Origin: Salinihabitans flavidus
GTDB taxonomy: Bacteria; Pseudomonadota; Alphaproteobacteria; Rhodobacterales; Rhodobacteraceae
DNA: 64,000 nt
Direction of reading: 5' to 3'
Assembly (NCBI RefSeq): GCF_900110425.1
Contig: NZ_FODS01000003.1
Location: 124,001 to 188,000, forward strand
A program made the translations under genes and the position numbers. The notes under the pieces were generated by a model. The model worked only from the letters and a program-made list of their open reading frames with translations, made no database searches and had not been told where the DNA came from. Position 1 is the first letter of the stretch. Each line of letters begins with the position of its first letter. This document shows positions 31,342 through 41,622 of the stretch, one piece after another.

Positions 31342-32538
31342 ATGGAACCTTTGAGCTGGACTCAAATCATCCTGAACATCCTGTTTCAGTTCTCGCCGGT
31401 CTGGATCGCACTGATCGTGACCTTCCTCGTTTCCATCGTCTACAAACGCCGGCTTGGCCTTTATGGCAAGCTGTTCGACAGCACGATCGGCATGATCGGC
31501 TTCGGTCTGGTGATGTTCTGGGTCTACACCGCGATCTTCGCGGGGGTATTCGACCTGGTATACACCCACGATCCGCTTTCCCAGGTCTCCGGCATGAAAA
31601 ACAAGCTGCCCGGTGAGCCGCTTCGCAGCGCCGAGGAAGGCGAGTACGCCTATTACTTGCTGGGCGGAGACAATCTGGCGCGCGATGTCTTCAGCCGCAT
31701 GGTGACGGGAAGCTGGGTGGTGGTTCAGATCGCGCCGCTGGCCACGCTGTTCGCCTTCATGGTCGGGATCACGCTGGGTTTGCCGGCGGGGTTTTACGGC
31801 GGGCGGCTGGATACCTTCCTGTCGTTTCTGGCCAACCTGATCCTCGCCTTTCCGGTGATTCTGCTCTTCTACCTGCTGGTCACACCCGAGATTGTTCAGA
31901 CCGGGATTCCCAACTACATGGCGATGGTTCTTTTCATGTTTCCGATCATCTTTGTGACGGTGCTGCTGAATTCACGCTTCTACACAAGGCCCACGTTGCG
32001 AACGCCGCTTCTGGCGGCGGTGCTTCTGGTGATGTTCTGGATCTATCTCAGCGTGATCTCGGCCAAAGGCACGGTGGTCAGCGTTCTGCCGTCCTTTCTC
32101 GATCTGTTCGACATTCCGGGCGGAATTCTCGTCGTCTTCGTGTCGGTCGTCTTCGTGAACTCGCCAACGGTCTTCCGGATCGTGCGCGGGCTGGCGATGG
32201 ACATCAAGACACGCGACTACGTGGCCGCGGCCCAGACGCGCGGCGAGGGGCGGTGGTATATCATGCTGTGGGAGATTCTGCCCAATGCGCGCGGGCCGCT
32301 GATCGTCGATTTCTGCCTGCGCATCGGGTATACAACGATCCTGCTTGGAACTTTGGGTTTCTTCGGGCTGGGCCTTCCGCCGGAAAGTCCGGACTGGGGC
32401 TCCACGATCAACGAGGGACGCAAGCTTCTGTCAATCTATCCACATCCTGCATTGCCGCCGGCCTTCGCGCTTCTGAGCCTCGTTCTGGGGCTTAACCTTC
32501 TGGCGGACGGGCTACGCGAGGAAAGCCTGCGCGACTGA
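31342..32538 (+). CDS. peptide/nickel-type ABC transporter permease (DppC-like)
   Basis: A 398-residue partner permease of the OppC/DppC family with an extended N-terminus carrying two spans (about residues 15-35 and 50-72). The EAA-like loop D-Y-V-A-A-A-Q-T-R-G near residue 295 is intact, as is the C-terminal G-L-G-L-P-P-E-S-P-D-W-G-S motif. It begins 15 bases after the first permease gene. Confidence 0.92.
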   Translation: MEPLSWTQIILNILFQFSPVWIALIVTFLVSIVYKRRLGLYGKLFDSTIGMIGFGLVMFWVYTAIFAGVFDLVYTHDPLSQVSGMKNKLPGEPLRSAEEGEYAYYLLGGDNLARDVFSRMVTGSWVVVQIAPLATLFAFMVGITLGLPAGFYGGRLDTFLSFLANLILAFPVILLFYLLVTPEIVQTGIPNYMAMVLFMFPIIFVTVLLNSRFYTRPTLRTPLLAAVLLVMFWIYLSVISAKGTVVSVLPSFLDLFDIPGGILVVFVSVVFVNSPTVFRIVRGLAMDIKTRDYVAAAQTRGEGRWYIMLWEILPNARGPLIVDFCLRIGYTTILLGTLGFFGLGLPPESPDWGSTINEGRKLLSIYPHPALPPAFALLSLVLGLNLLADGLREESLRD

Positions 32539-32646
32539 CGAAACGGGCGGAACCGGGGGTCAGCCTCCCGGACCTTCCGAAGTGTGTGAATCAAGAAGAC
32601 GATCAGGGCCACCCCTCTGATCCGAGGCTCCAAAGGGAGACGACGA

Positions 32647-34740
32647 ATGACCGAACCGGCAGATCACGATGGCCCGATCCTGGAGATCGACAAGCTGTCG
32701 ATCTCTTTCTTCACCCGCCTGCGCGAGATTCCGGCGGTGATGGATTTCACGGTGCATGTCCAACCCGGCGAAGCTGTGGGCCTTGTGGGGGAATCGGGCT
32801 GTGGCAAATCGACGGTGGCGCTTGGTGTCATGCGCGATCTTGGCAAGAACGGAGCGATTGTCGGCGGCTCTGTGAAGTTCAAGGGGCGCGACATGGCCGA
32901 CCTGAACGACGAAGAGCTGCGCGAGATCCGCGGCAATGAGATCGCCATGATCTATCAGGAACCGATGGCCAGCCTGAACCCCGCGATGAAAGTCGGCAGG
33001 CAACTCATGGAAGTGCCGATGATCCATGAGAACGTAAGCCAGAAAGAGGCTCGCAAACGCGCGCTCGAGGTTATCACCGATGTCCGTCTGCCGGACCCGA
33101 AGCGGATTCTCGACGCCTATCCGCACCAGTTGTCGGGCGGCCAGCAGCAGCGCATCGTGATTGCCATGGCCCTGATGTCAAAGCCGTCGCTTCTTATCCT
33201 GGATGAGCCGACCACCGCGCTCGACGTGACGGTGGAGGCGGCAGTGGTCGAACTGGTCAGGGATCTGGGCAAGAAATACGGAACCTCGATGCTGTTCATC
33301 AGCCACAACCTTGGGCTCGTGCTGGAAACCTGCGACCGGATCTGCGTGATGTATTCCGGCGAGGCGGTGGAGCGCGGCTCCATCGAGGATGTGTTCGATC
33401 ACATGCAGCACCCTTATACACAGGCGCTTTTTCGCTCGATCCCGCTTCCGGGGGCGGACAAGAACTCACGCCCGCTGATCGCCATTCCGGGGAACTTTCC
33501 ACTTCCCCATGAACGCCCCCCTGGATGCAACTTTGGCCCGCGTTGCAACTATTTCGTCGAAGGGATCTGCGACAAGGAAGAAACCATTCCGATGATCCCG
33601 GTCGAAGGCTATGAACGGCATGAGAGCCGATGCCTGCGCTTTGAGGAAATCGACTGGAACGCCCCGCTGGAACTGGCGCAGACCAAGACCAAGGGAGAGA
33701 TCGGCCGGGTCGTTCTGAAGATGGACAAGCTCAAGAAATATTACGAGGTCGCGGCCAACGCGCTCTTTGGGAGCAGTGGCGACTTGAAGGTTGTGAAGGC
33801 CAATGAAAGCCTCAGTTTCGAAGCGCATGAATCCGAAACGCTCGCCATCGTGGGGGAATCGGGATGCGGCAAGTCGACCTTCGCCAAGGTGCTGATGGGG
33901 CTTGAGACGGCCACCGACGGGCAGATCCTGCTCGACAATCGCAATATCGAACAGATCCCTATCGAAAAGCGCGACACCCAGACAGTGGCGGACATTCAGA
34001 TGGTGTTCCAGAACCCGTTCGACACACTCAACCCGTCGATGACGGTGGGTCGGCAGATCATGCGGGCGCTGGAGATTTTCGGTATCGGTGCGTCTGAGGC
34101 CGATCGGCGCAAAAGGATGCTGGACCTGCTCGATCTCGTGAAGTTGCCACGCGAGTTTGCCGACCGGATGCCCCGGCAGCTTTCAGGCGGGCAGAAACAG
34201 CGTGTCGGCATCGCGCGGGCCTTTGCCGGGGATGCGCGGATCGTCGTGGCCGATGAGCCCGTCTCGGCGCTTGATGTTTCGGTGCAGGCGGCTGTGACCG
34301 ATCTGCTCATGGAGATTCAGCGCGAGCACAAGACCACGTTGCTTTTCATCAGCCACGATCTTTCGATCGTACGCTATCTCTCTGACCGGGTGATGGTGAT
34401 GTACCTTGGCCATGTGGTCGAACTGGGCACCACGGATCAGGTCTTCAGCCCGCCGTATCACCCCTATACGGAGGCGCTATTATCCGCCGTGCCGATTGCG
34501 GACACCAAGGTGGAGAAACAGCATATCGTGCTGGAAGGTGACATCCCGTCGGCCATGGACCCGCCTTCGGGATGCCCCTTTCAGACGCGTTGCCGCTGGA
34601 AATCTGAAGTGCCGGGCAATCTCTGCGAGACGGAGGTGCCGCCAGTGCGTGATATGGGCGACGGGCATCAGGTGAAGTGCCATCTGGACGACGAAATCTT
34701 CAAACGCATGGCACCAGTGATCAAGATCGCGGCGGAGTGA
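32647..34740 (+). CDS. fused dual ATP-binding protein of peptide-type ABC importer
   Basis: A 697-residue fusion of the two oligopeptide-type ATPases (DppD-DppF-like). The first half has Walker A G-E-S-G-C-G-K-S-T (about residues 48-56) and the L-S-G-G-Q-Q-Q-R signature near 160. The second half repeats these as G-E-S-G-C-G-K-S-T near 403 and L-S-G-G-Q-K-Q-R near 514. Each half ends in a Cys-rich oligopeptide-transporter C-terminal segment. Both ATP sites look intact. No binding-protein gene accompanies the operon; a family 5 binding protein is encoded at 53348 and could serve it, but this is inference. Confidence 0.93.
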   Translation: MTEPADHDGPILEIDKLSISFFTRLREIPAVMDFTVHVQPGEAVGLVGESGCGKSTVALGVMRDLGKNGAIVGGSVKFKGRDMADLNDEELREIRGNEIAMIYQEPMASLNPAMKVGRQLMEVPMIHENVSQKEARKRALEVITDVRLPDPKRILDAYPHQLSGGQQQRIVIAMALMSKPSLLILDEPTTALDVTVEAAVVELVRDLGKKYGTSMLFISHNLGLVLETCDRICVMYSGEAVERGSIEDVFDHMQHPYTQALFRSIPLPGADKNSRPLIAIPGNFPLPHERPPGCNFGPRCNYFVEGICDKEETIPMIPVEGYERHESRCLRFEEIDWNAPLELAQTKTKGEIGRVVLKMDKLKKYYEVAANALFGSSGDLKVVKANESLSFEAHESETLAIVGESGCGKSTFAKVLMGLETATDGQILLDNRNIEQIPIEKRDTQTVADIQMVFQNPFDTLNPSMTVGRQIMRALEIFGIGASEADRRKRMLDLLDLVKLPREFADRMPRQLSGGQKQRVGIARAFAGDARIVVADEPVSALDVSVQAAVTDLLMEIQREHKTTLLFISHDLSIVRYLSDRVMVMYLGHVVELGTTDQVFSPPYHPYTEALLSAVPIADTKVEKQHIVLEGDIPSAMDPPSGCPFQTRCRWKSEVPGNLCETEVPPVRDMGDGHQVKCHLDDEIFKRMAPVIKIAAE

Positions 34741-34801
34741 TCCGGGCAGTCCCCATATAGAGCACCGCGCGCCGCTGTTGACCCCCGGGGAGCTGTGACG
34801 G

Positions 34802-35401
34802 TCAGCTTCCCCAGATCACAAGAACATAGTTCCGGGTTTCCTGATAGGGCGGCACGCCGCCGTGCTTGACCACGGCCTCCGGCCCGGCGTTGTAGGCCGC
34901 AAGCGCCAGCCGCCACGAGCGGAACTTGCCATACTGCCTGGCAAGATAGCGCGCGCCGCCCTCGAGATTCTGTTTCGGGTCGAGCGCATCGACACCCAGC
35001 CTGCGCGCGGTTTCCGGCATGAGCTGCGCAAGACCAAGCGCCCCCTTGTGCGATTTGGCCCGCGGGTTCCAGCCTGATTCCTGCTCCACAAGCCGCAGGA
35101 AGAGGTCGACGGGAATGCCGTGACGCAGCGCAGCGTCGCGCGCCATGTCGAGGTAGGGACCGCGATAGGAGCCTTCGTAGCCTTGCGCGCCCCATTTGCT
35201 CGGCGTGTGGATCGCCTGCGGTTTCAGTCGCACAGATCCATTATACTGCTGACTTGCGCGGTTATCGAGAACGTTGGTCTGCGATTCAAATAGCTTGAGA
35301 CGCGATTTCGTGGACAGCACATCCGCCGCAGCCGGACTGGCCGAGACAAACGCGGCCGCCAGCATTGCCGTGACCCAGTGTTTCATATTGAACTGTCCCA
35401 T
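34802..35401 (-). CDS. lytic transglycosylase (SLT domain)
   Basis: A 199-residue secreted protein with a signal peptide (hydrophobic run ending S-P-A-A-A near residue 26) and a C-terminal SLT domain. The catalytic Glu is in V-E-Q-E-S-G-W-N-P near residue 109; [10 protein letters not shown] and A-A-Y-N-A-G-P follow. It cleaves peptidoglycan glycan strands. The start at 35401 has AAGGAG at 5 bases; 35386 is an alternative. It is convergent with the ABC operon. Confidence 0.92.
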   Translation of the reverse strand: MGQFNMKHWVTAMLAAAFVSASPAAADVLSTKSRLKLFESQTNVLDNRASQQYNGSVRLKPQAIHTPSKWGAQGYEGSYRGPYLDMARDAALRHGIPVDLFLRLVEQESGWNPRAKSHKGALGLAQLMPETARRLGVDALDPKQNLEGGARYLARQYGKFRSWRLALAAYNAGPEAVVKHGGVPPYQETRNYVLVIWGS

Positions 35402-35628
35402 TTCCGCTCCTTCCCGACTATACCAGCCCAGTGCGCAATTTCCAGCACCCAAAGCGTCGCGCGGCGTGTCAGGGCAAGCGATCGCCCGCGCTCTGGAACT
35501 GAGCAAACCTGCCGGGAGCAGCTTTACAACATGGAAATGGGTAGGTTAACGAAATTTTTGGCTTTCCCTCGCAGGAACAGAGTGGTGTAAGCTGGATGTG
35601 AAGTGACGGATTCTGAGGGAGAAGCGAC

Positions 35629-36099
35629 ATGGCCGGATCAGTCAATAAAGTCATCCTGATTGGAAACCTGGGCCGCGATCCCGAGGTGCGCAGCTTTCAG
35701 AACGGTGGCAAGGTGTGTAACCTGCGCATCGCAACATCAGAGCAATGGAAAGACAAGAACACCGGAGAGCGGCGCGAGCGGACTGAGTGGCATTCGGTCG
35801 CAATCTTCTCCGAAGGGCTTGTCCGAGTGGCAGAGCAATACCTGCGGAAAGGCTCCAAGGTCTATCTCGAAGGCAAGTTGCAGACCCGCAAATGGCAGGA
35901 CCAGAATGGGCAGGACCGCTACAGCACAGAGGTGGTGCTGCAAGGGTTCGACGCCACGCTGGTGATGCTGGATGGTCGCGGTGAAGGCGGCGGCCAGCAG
36001 AGCGGCGGCGGCGATGACAGAGGCAATGACACAGGCTATGGCGGGCCGAGCGGCGGCGGTGCCCCCTCGCGCGATCTGGACGACGAAATCCCGTTCTGA
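35629..36099 (+). CDS. ssb: single-stranded DNA-binding protein
   Basis: A 156-residue SSB with the OB fold starting [15 protein letters not shown] Gly/Gln-rich flexible linker follows (about residues 112-148), and the acidic tail D-D-E-I-P-F binds partner proteins. No SOS-box match was seen in its 227-base upstream region. Confidence 0.98.
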   Translation: MAGSVNKVILIGNLGRDPEVRSFQNGGKVCNLRIATSEQWKDKNTGERRERTEWHSVAIFSEGLVRVAEQYLRKGSKVYLEGKLQTRKWQDQNGQDRYSTEVVLQGFDATLVMLDGRGEGGGQQSGGGDDRGNDTGYGGPSGGGAPSRDLDDEIPF

Positions 36100-36177
36100 T
36101 TTTCGCATCACAGGGATGGTCTTGTCCCGTCCACCCCCTTAGGTTGGGACGGCACCTGAACTGTTGAGGCACTCCCC

Positions 36178-37254
36178 ATGCGCTGGTCATTTCCCATTGG
36201 TCATTTGTTCGGCTCGCAGCTTCGTGTGCATGCGACGTTTTTCCTTTTGCTGTTGCTGATCGCTGCCATCGCCTATCAAGAGGGCGGATTGGCGGCGGCA
36301 GCCCTGAACACGACCTTTGTTCTCGTGCTCTTTGCTTGCGTAATCGCCCATGAATTCGGCCATGCGCTCACGGCTCGGCGGTTCGGAATTCGCACTCCGG
36401 ATGTGACGCTCCTACCCATCGGCGGGCTGGCCCGGCTCGAACGGATGCCCGAAAATCCACGCGAGGAGATTCTCGTCGCCCTGGCGGGTCCGGCGGTCAA
36501 TGTGGTTATCTGGGCGGTACTTTCGGGTTTCTTCGGGCTGCGCACGGATCCGTCGGTGATGGCGGATTTTGACATTACGCCCCAAGATTTCCTCGCCCGC
36601 GTGGCCATGATCAACCTGTTTCTGGCGGTTTTTAACATGATCCCTGCCTTTCCGATGGACGGTGGCCGGGTGCTGCGCGCTGTGCTGTCGGTCTTCGTCG
36701 ACCGGGTGCAGGCGACAAAAGTGGCGGCCTCCACTGGGCAGATCCTCGCCATTGTCTTCGGTTTCATCGGGCTGACCAGCGGGAATATCGTGCTGATCCT
36801 GATCGCTGTATTCGTGTTCGTGGCCGCCGAGGCCGAAAGCAGCAGTGTTTCGCTTCATGCGGCCGCCCGGAACATGTTGGCGCGGCAGGCGATGATCACC
36901 GAATTCGAGTGCCTGACACCTGGAGATGGGCTTCAGGCCGCCTCCAGCGCGCTGATCCGAACGACGCAACAGGAGTTTCCGGTCCTGGACGCAGAGGATC
37001 GACTTCTCGGCGTGCTGACGCGTGATTCACTATATGCCGCATTGATGGGCGACAGGCAGGGGGCCACCGTGGGTGATCTGATGACCGGGGATATACCCAC
37101 GGCCCGGTTGACCACCCGCCTCGACAAGGTGCTTGACCTGTTGCATGGCGGAAATGTTCCAGCAGTCGCGATCGAGAACCACGAGGGCCGCTTTATCGGC
37201 TATGTGACCGTTGCCAACCTCGGCGAAAGCCTTGTGGTCCATGGGCGGGGCTGA
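36178..37254 (+). CDS. M50 site-2 protease with CBS domains
   Basis: A 358-residue SpoIVFB-type intramembrane zinc protease. H-E-F-G-H is in a membrane span near residues 57-61, and the third ligand is in M-I-P-A-F-P-M-D-G-G near 154-163. Six or so spans end near residue 220, followed by two C-terminal CBS domains (about 235-355) that probably bind nucleotides and tune activity. Its substrate is unknown; it is not the RseP orthologue, which is at 22372-23718. Confidence 0.92.
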   Translation: MRWSFPIGHLFGSQLRVHATFFLLLLLIAAIAYQEGGLAAAALNTTFVLVLFACVIAHEFGHALTARRFGIRTPDVTLLPIGGLARLERMPENPREEILVALAGPAVNVVIWAVLSGFFGLRTDPSVMADFDITPQDFLARVAMINLFLAVFNMIPAFPMDGGRVLRAVLSVFVDRVQATKVAASTGQILAIVFGFIGLTSGNIVLILIAVFVFVAAEAESSSVSLHAAARNMLARQAMITEFECLTPGDGLQAASSALIRTTQQEFPVLDAEDRLLGVLTRDSLYAALMGDRQGATVGDLMTGDIPTARLTTRLDKVLDLLHGGNVPAVAIENHEGRFIGYVTVANLGESLVVHGRG

Positions 37255-37457
37255 CAGCGAGGGCAGCCCCCGGAGCCGACCAAGCGCAGGCAATTGTATG
37301 TCAAACACCTGAACGCAATGGAGCAGCGGACGCGGAGGTGTCGGTTCCATCGCGATAGCAGCGAAGTTTTCCTGCGCGACGCCCCCGCCGGCCGCCCCCC
37401 TTGCAGCGCGCCCCCATCCCCTCTACATCAATATCAAGACGAACAGGGAGTTCCGAA

Positions 37458-37700
37458 ATGGCGATACAAGCCCATGAAATAGAGGCGCTGATCCGCGCAG
37501 AATTTCCCGATGCCAAGGTGACGATCACCGATCTTGCGGGCGACGGAAACCACTATGCCGCAGAGGTGATCGACGAGAGCTTTCGGGGCAAGAACAGGGT
37601 TCAGCAGCAGCGCGCCATCTATGCCGCCCTCAAGGGCAAGATGGATGGCCCTGCCGGCGACCTGCACGCCCTCGCCCTGACCACGAAGGCCCCCGACTGA
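37458..37700 (+). CDS. BolA family protein
   Basis: An 80-residue BolA-type protein with the V-x-S/F-x-G-K-N/R pattern seen as S-F-R-G-K-N-R-V-Q-Q-Q-R near residues 36-47. The invariant His is toward the C-terminus in L-H-A-L-A. BolA proteins pair with monothiol Grx4 to bind a [2Fe-2S] cluster, and the Grx4 gene follows three bases downstream. The start is 37458; the upstream part of the ORF is not BolA-like. Confidence 0.93.
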   Translation: MAIQAHEIEALIRAEFPDAKVTITDLAGDGNHYAAEVIDESFRGKNRVQQQRAIYAALKGKMDGPAGDLHALALTTKAPD

Positions 37701-37703
37701 TTC

Positions 37704-38315
37704 ATGCCCGAGCCGACGCTCATCACGCACAACCCCTTGATTGTCCTTCTTGTACTACCCTTTCTTGTTGTATTTGTCTGGGCGACATGGCTGGAGGTTC
37801 GGCGTTGGTGGCGATACGGACCATCGGGCAACAATCGCGCGGCATTCCCGATCGACGAAACCGCGCCCAGCTATGAGCCGCCCGCACCGGAGGGCGACCC
37901 CGACGCTCAGGACGTGAACACCCCAAACGAACACAGCATAGAGGCCGAGACCATGACCGACGCCAAGACCCAGATCAACGAAACCGTGAAGTCCAATGAT
38001 GTCGTGCTCTTCATGAAGGGCACCAAGGAGATGCCGCAGTGCGGGTTCTCCTCTCGCGTAGCAGGCGTTCTGAATTTCATGGGAGTGGATTTCACCGAAG
38101 TGAACGTGCTCGCCGATGAGAATATCCGCCAGGGTATCAAGGACTATTCCGACTGGCCCACCATCCCGCAACTCTACGTGAAGGGCGAATTTGTGGGAGG
38201 CTGCGACATCATCACCGAAATGACCCTTTCGGGAGAGTTGGACCAGCTATTCGAGCAGAGCGGCGTGAACTATGACAAGGACGCCGCCGACAAGATCCGC
38301 GAAGCGAACGGATGA
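37704..38315 (+). CDS. grxD: monothiol glutaredoxin Grx4 in frame with a membrane anchor
   Basis: An uninterrupted 203-codon frame. Residues 10-30 are a strong membrane span ([13 protein letters not shown]), followed by R-R-W-W-R-Y-G-P, an acidic Pro-rich linker (about 45-80) and a complete Grx4 domain from M-T-D-A-K-T at residue 84. The C-G-F-S active site is near residue 114. Grx4 carries [2Fe-2S] clusters with BolA. An internal ATG at 37953 would give a normal soluble 120-residue Grx4; it has only a weak GAGG about 9 bases upstream. Either a membrane-tethered Grx4 is made, or two products arise. A terminator follows. Confidence 0.9.
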   Translation: MPEPTLITHNPLIVLLVLPFLVVFVWATWLEVRRWWRYGPSGNNRAAFPIDETAPSYEPPAPEGDPDAQDVNTPNEHSIEAETMTDAKTQINETVKSNDVVLFMKGTKEMPQCGFSSRVAGVLNFMGVDFTEVNVLADENIRQGIKDYSDWPTIPQLYVKGEFVGGCDIITEMTLSGELDQLFEQSGVNYDKDAADKIREANG

Positions 38316-38352
38316 TATCGGGCTCGCCCGAACGACACTGAATTTGAAGACG

Positions 38353-38386
38353 AAAAGGCGCGTGGCGATGTTCCGCGCGCCTTTTT
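38353..38386. terminator. bidirectional Rho-independent terminator
   Basis: AAAAGGCGCG (38353-38362) pairs over ten bases with CGCGCCTTTT (38376-38385). The T-run on the plus side and T-run from the A side on the minus side suit convergent grxD and zapA. Confidence 0.85.
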
Positions 38387-38422
38387 CATCGCCTTTGCCC
38401 GCTGAACCACCCCGGCACGGGA

Positions 38423-38833
38423 TTATCCTTGCGCGGATTTACCCTCGACCTTCTCTTCTACCTCATCGGCGAGTGCTTCCGCGCGCGCAGCCAATTCGGC
38501 CAGGCTTTCGGTCACATCCTGCGGCACGACCGGAACCTCGATCCGTTCGGGCTCGGGCGCGGGGGCTGCGCGTAGTGCCTCAAGCTCGGCGGTCTGCTCT
38601 GAAAGTCGGGCCTCCATCTCGCGCAGCCGGTCCTCCATCCCGGCGGTCTTGTCCGCCAGCATCAGCCCCGCCATCAGAAGCATGCGCGATTCCGGGATGC
38701 GCCCGATCTGCTGGGCAAGCACCTGCGCCTCGTCGTCGAGCATTTTCGCTGCCGCTTGAAGGTATTTTTCCTCGCCCTCCTGACACGCGACCTCGAAAAC
38801 CCGTCCACCGATGTTAATTTCCACCTCCGGCAT
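38423..38833 (-). CDS. zapA: cell division protein ZapA
   Basis: A 136-residue ZapA. The N-terminal V-E-I-N-I-G-G-R-V-F-E-V strand and the helical dimer/tetramer region with M-L-L-M-A-G-L-M-L-A-D-K (about 49-62) are typical. A coiled coil and a Glu-rich tail follow. ZapA bundles FtsZ filaments in the Z-ring. The stop of the upstream coiled-coil gene directly abuts its ATG. Confidence 0.92.
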   Translation of the reverse strand: MPEVEINIGGRVFEVACQEGEEKYLQAAAKMLDDEAQVLAQQIGRIPESRMLLMAGLMLADKTAGMEDRLREMEARLSEQTAELEALRAAPAPEPERIEVPVVPQDVTESLAELAARAEALADEVEEKVEGKSAQG

Positions 38834-39343
38834 CTATGCACCCTCCGTTACGGTATCGGTACTATCCCCGGCGGAGTCCTCGGCAAGGAGCGGCCGCATT
38901 GCCGCGAGAATCAGATCAGCCTCTGCCCGATCTGCCTCCTGCGTGGCGCGCAGCGCCTCGAGCTCTGCCAGCATCGACTTATTGATCAGATGCGGATCGG
39001 CCCCTTCGCTCTCTTTGGCCTCGCGAAGGGCCTGGTTGACCTCACGCATCTGCTGATTGGCCTTGCGCAACCGCTGCAATCGCGCGTCAAGCGTCTGTAT
39101 CGCTCCGCGTTGCTTGTCGGCGCGCGCCTGCAACTCTTCGATCTCGCTAGCCTGACGCGCGTGCAATGTTTTGACACGTTCTTCGAGCTGCGCGCTCACA
39201 AGCCTTTCGTCCTCAAGCGCGGCGCGCAGTTGCGCCAGCTCGTCAGGGTCGGCACTTCGGGCCTCCTGCAAGGTTTCCATGCCCCGGCCAATCCGCTCCA
39301 TCGCGGCGGTCAGCCTGCCCTCAAGTTCACTGAGTTCGCTCAT
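38834..39343 (-). CDS. coiled-coil protein, candidate ZauP (ZapA partner)
   Basis: A 169-residue protein made almost wholly of heptad-like helix (about residues 1-150), rich in Glu, Arg, Ala and Leu, with no membrane span or signal. It is immediately upstream of zapA with no gap. In Caulobacter the coiled-coil protein ZauP is encoded with zapA and works with ZapA to focus the Z-ring. The position and architecture make this a good ZauP candidate; sequence homology was not tested. Confidence 0.75.
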   Translation of the reverse strand: MSELSELEGRLTAAMERIGRGMETLQEARSADPDELAQLRAALEDERLVSAQLEERVKTLHARQASEIEELQARADKQRGAIQTLDARLQRLRKANQQMREVNQALREAKESEGADPHLINKSMLAELEALRATQEADRAEADLILAAMRPLLAEDSAGDSTDTVTEGA

Positions 39344-39551
39344 GCCCTCATCCTCGTTTTTTCGACCCGCGCATGCCCAAATGCGCAGACCCGCGGCGGC
39401 GAATCGGCCCCGCGCAGGCGTTCCCCGAGTTTACCTAAAGGACTGGCAAATTGCGCCCCCTTTGGTTTCAAGCACTTGACCCATCCGCTTGATCTTCACC
39501 CAGAGCCTGATAGGAACGCTCCGAACATCACCTGATCAAAGGAATCCGCCC

Positions 39552-41567
39552 GTGGATATTGCCGCGCTGCAAACAAGAAATTCCGCGCACTGGAAAAAGG
39601 CGACCGCCATCCGTGCCCTGACCCTCGATGCCGTCGCGGCCGCCAAATCCGGTCATTCCGGCATGCCGATGGGAATGGCGGATGTCGCGACGGTTTTGTT
39701 CGAAAAGCATCTCAAATTCGATGCGAGCACCCCGAAATGGCCCGACCGCGACCGCTTCATCCTGTCTGCCGGGCATGGCTCCATGCTGATCTATTCACTG
39801 CTGCATCTTCTCGGCGACGCGCAGGTCACCCTCGATGAGATCAGGAACTTCCGGCAGCTTGGCGCGAAAACGGCAGGACACCCGGAGAATTTTCTGCTCG
39901 ATGCCGTTGAGACGACCACCGGCCCGCTGGGTCAGGGGATCTCCAACGCCGTCGGCTTCGCCATGGCAGAGGAAATCCAGCGCGCGCACTACGGGCGCAA
40001 GGTCGTGGACCACCATACCTATGTCATTGCCGGCGACGGGTGTCTCATGGAAGGCATCAGCCAGGAGGCCATAGGCCTTGCCGGTCGCCACCAGTTGGGC
40101 AAGCTCATCGCTTTCTGGGACAACAACAACATCACCATCGACGGAGAAGTGGGTCTGTCGGACCGCACCGATCAGGTAAAGCGCTTCAAGGCGTCGGGCT
40201 GGCATGTGCAGGAAATCGACGGGCACGATCCCGACGCCATCGACGCCGCTATCAACGCGGCAAAGAAGTCCAAGAAACCCTCGATGATCGCCTGCAAGAC
40301 CCATATCGCACTCGGTCACGCCGCGCAGGACACGGCCAAGGGACACGGCGCGCTGACCGATATGGATCAGCTCGCCGCGGCGAAAAAGGCCTACGGCTGG
40401 CCGCATGGTCCGTTCGAAATCCCCGCCGACATCAAGGCCGAATGGGAAGAGATCGGACGCAAGGGCGCGGCGCAGCGGCAGGCATGGCAAGCCCGTTTCG
40501 ATACTCTTTCGGCGCAAAGACAGGCGCAGTTCAACCGCGCCTATGCCTGCGAGGTCCCGAAGAAACTCGCATCGGTGGTTCGCGCCCTGAAAAGGCAGGT
40601 CTCCGAAAGCAAACCCAAGATCGCCACTCGAAAGTCGAGCGAGATGACGCTGGAGGTGATCAACCCGATCATGCCTGAAACCGTGGGCGGCTCGGCCGAT
40701 CTGACCGGCTCCAATAACACGCTTACGGGCGACATGGGTGTCTTCGACGTGGACAACCGCAAAGGCCGCTACATCTATTGGGGCATCCGCGAACACGGTA
40801 TGGCCGCGGCGATGAACGGTATGGGGCTTCATGGCGGCATCCGCCCTTATGGCGGCACCTTCATGTGCTTCACAGACTACGCCCGCCCCGCCATGCGCCT
40901 CGCCGCGCTGAGCAAGGTGCCAACTGTATTTGTGATGACTCATGACAGCATCGGACTGGGCGAGGACGGGCCCACCCATCAGCCGGTGGAGCATCTGGCG
41001 ATTTCGCGCGCCACGCCCAACACCCTCGTGTTCCGCCCCGCCGATACGGTGGAGACTGCCGAAAGCTGGGAAATCGCACTGAACCAGAAGGCCACGCCGT
41101 CAGTGCTGTCACTCACCCGGCAGAGCCTGCCCACGGTGCGGGTCGAACACAAGATGAAGAACCTCACCGCGCAAGGCGCCTATGTTCTGGCCGAGGCCGA
41201 GGGCAAGCGCCAGGCGATCCTGATCGCCACCGGCTCCGAGGTATCGGTTGCGATGGCCGCGCGCGACATGCTTCAGGCGGAGGGGATTGGAACGCGTGTC
41301 GTCTCCATGCCCTGCATGGAGCTTTTCGCGCAGCAGGAGGAAGGCTACCGCAGGCGCATCCTGCCCGCCGGCCCGGTCCGTGTCGGCGTGGAGGCCGGTG
41401 TGCAAATGGGCTGGGATCGCTGGCTTCTGGGCGAGCGCGGGCGCGAGGCGAAAGCTGGTTTCATCGGCATGAACAGCTTTGGTGCATCCGCGCCGGCCGA
41501 GGCTCTGTTCGAGCATTTCGGAATCACCGCCGACGCCGTGGTTGCAAAGGTCAACGACCTTCTATGA
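39552..41567 (+). CDS. tkt: transketolase
   Basis: A 671-residue thiamine-diphosphate enzyme of the pentose phosphate and Calvin-type carbon rearrangements. The transketolase block G-H-S-G-M-P-M-G near residue 34, the ThDP motif G-D-G-C-L-M-E-G...N-N (about 155-187) and the catalytic region with G-I-R-E-H-G-M (about 412) are all present. The start is GTG at 39552 after AAAGGAA; the longer ORF start lacks family residues. Confidence 0.95.
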   Translation: MDIAALQTRNSAHWKKATAIRALTLDAVAAAKSGHSGMPMGMADVATVLFEKHLKFDASTPKWPDRDRFILSAGHGSMLIYSLLHLLGDAQVTLDEIRNFRQLGAKTAGHPENFLLDAVETTTGPLGQGISNAVGFAMAEEIQRAHYGRKVVDHHTYVIAGDGCLMEGISQEAIGLAGRHQLGKLIAFWDNNNITIDGEVGLSDRTDQVKRFKASGWHVQEIDGHDPDAIDAAINAAKKSKKPSMIACKTHIALGHAAQDTAKGHGALTDMDQLAAAKKAYGWPHGPFEIPADIKAEWEEIGRKGAAQRQAWQARFDTLSAQRQAQFNRAYACEVPKKLASVVRALKRQVSESKPKIATRKSSEMTLEVINPIMPETVGGSADLTGSNNTLTGDMGVFDVDNRKGRYIYWGIREHGMAAAMNGMGLHGGIRPYGGTFMCFTDYARPAMRLAALSKVPTVFVMTHDSIGLGEDGPTHQPVEHLAISRATPNTLVFRPADTVETAESWEIALNQKATPSVLSLTRQSLPTVRVEHKMKNLTAQGAYVLAEAEGKRQAILIATGSEVSVAMAARDMLQAEGIGTRVVSMPCMELFAQQEEGYRRRILPAGPVRVGVEAGVQMGWDRWLLGERGREAKAGFIGMNSFGASAPAEALFEHFGITADAVVAKVNDLL

Positions 41568-41574
41568 AAGATTT

Positions 41575-41599
41575 GCGGCCCCGGTCAAGCCGGGGCCGC
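41575..41599. terminator. perfect GC hairpin between convergent tkt and der
   Basis: Ten perfect base pairs, GCGGCCCCGG with CCGGGGCCGC, around TCAAG. Neither side has a T-run, so it may act as a 3'-end stabiliser or a Rho-assisted terminator. Confidence 0.6.
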
Positions 41600-41622
41600 T
41601 CCGCTGCTTGGCCGCTTCTGAT

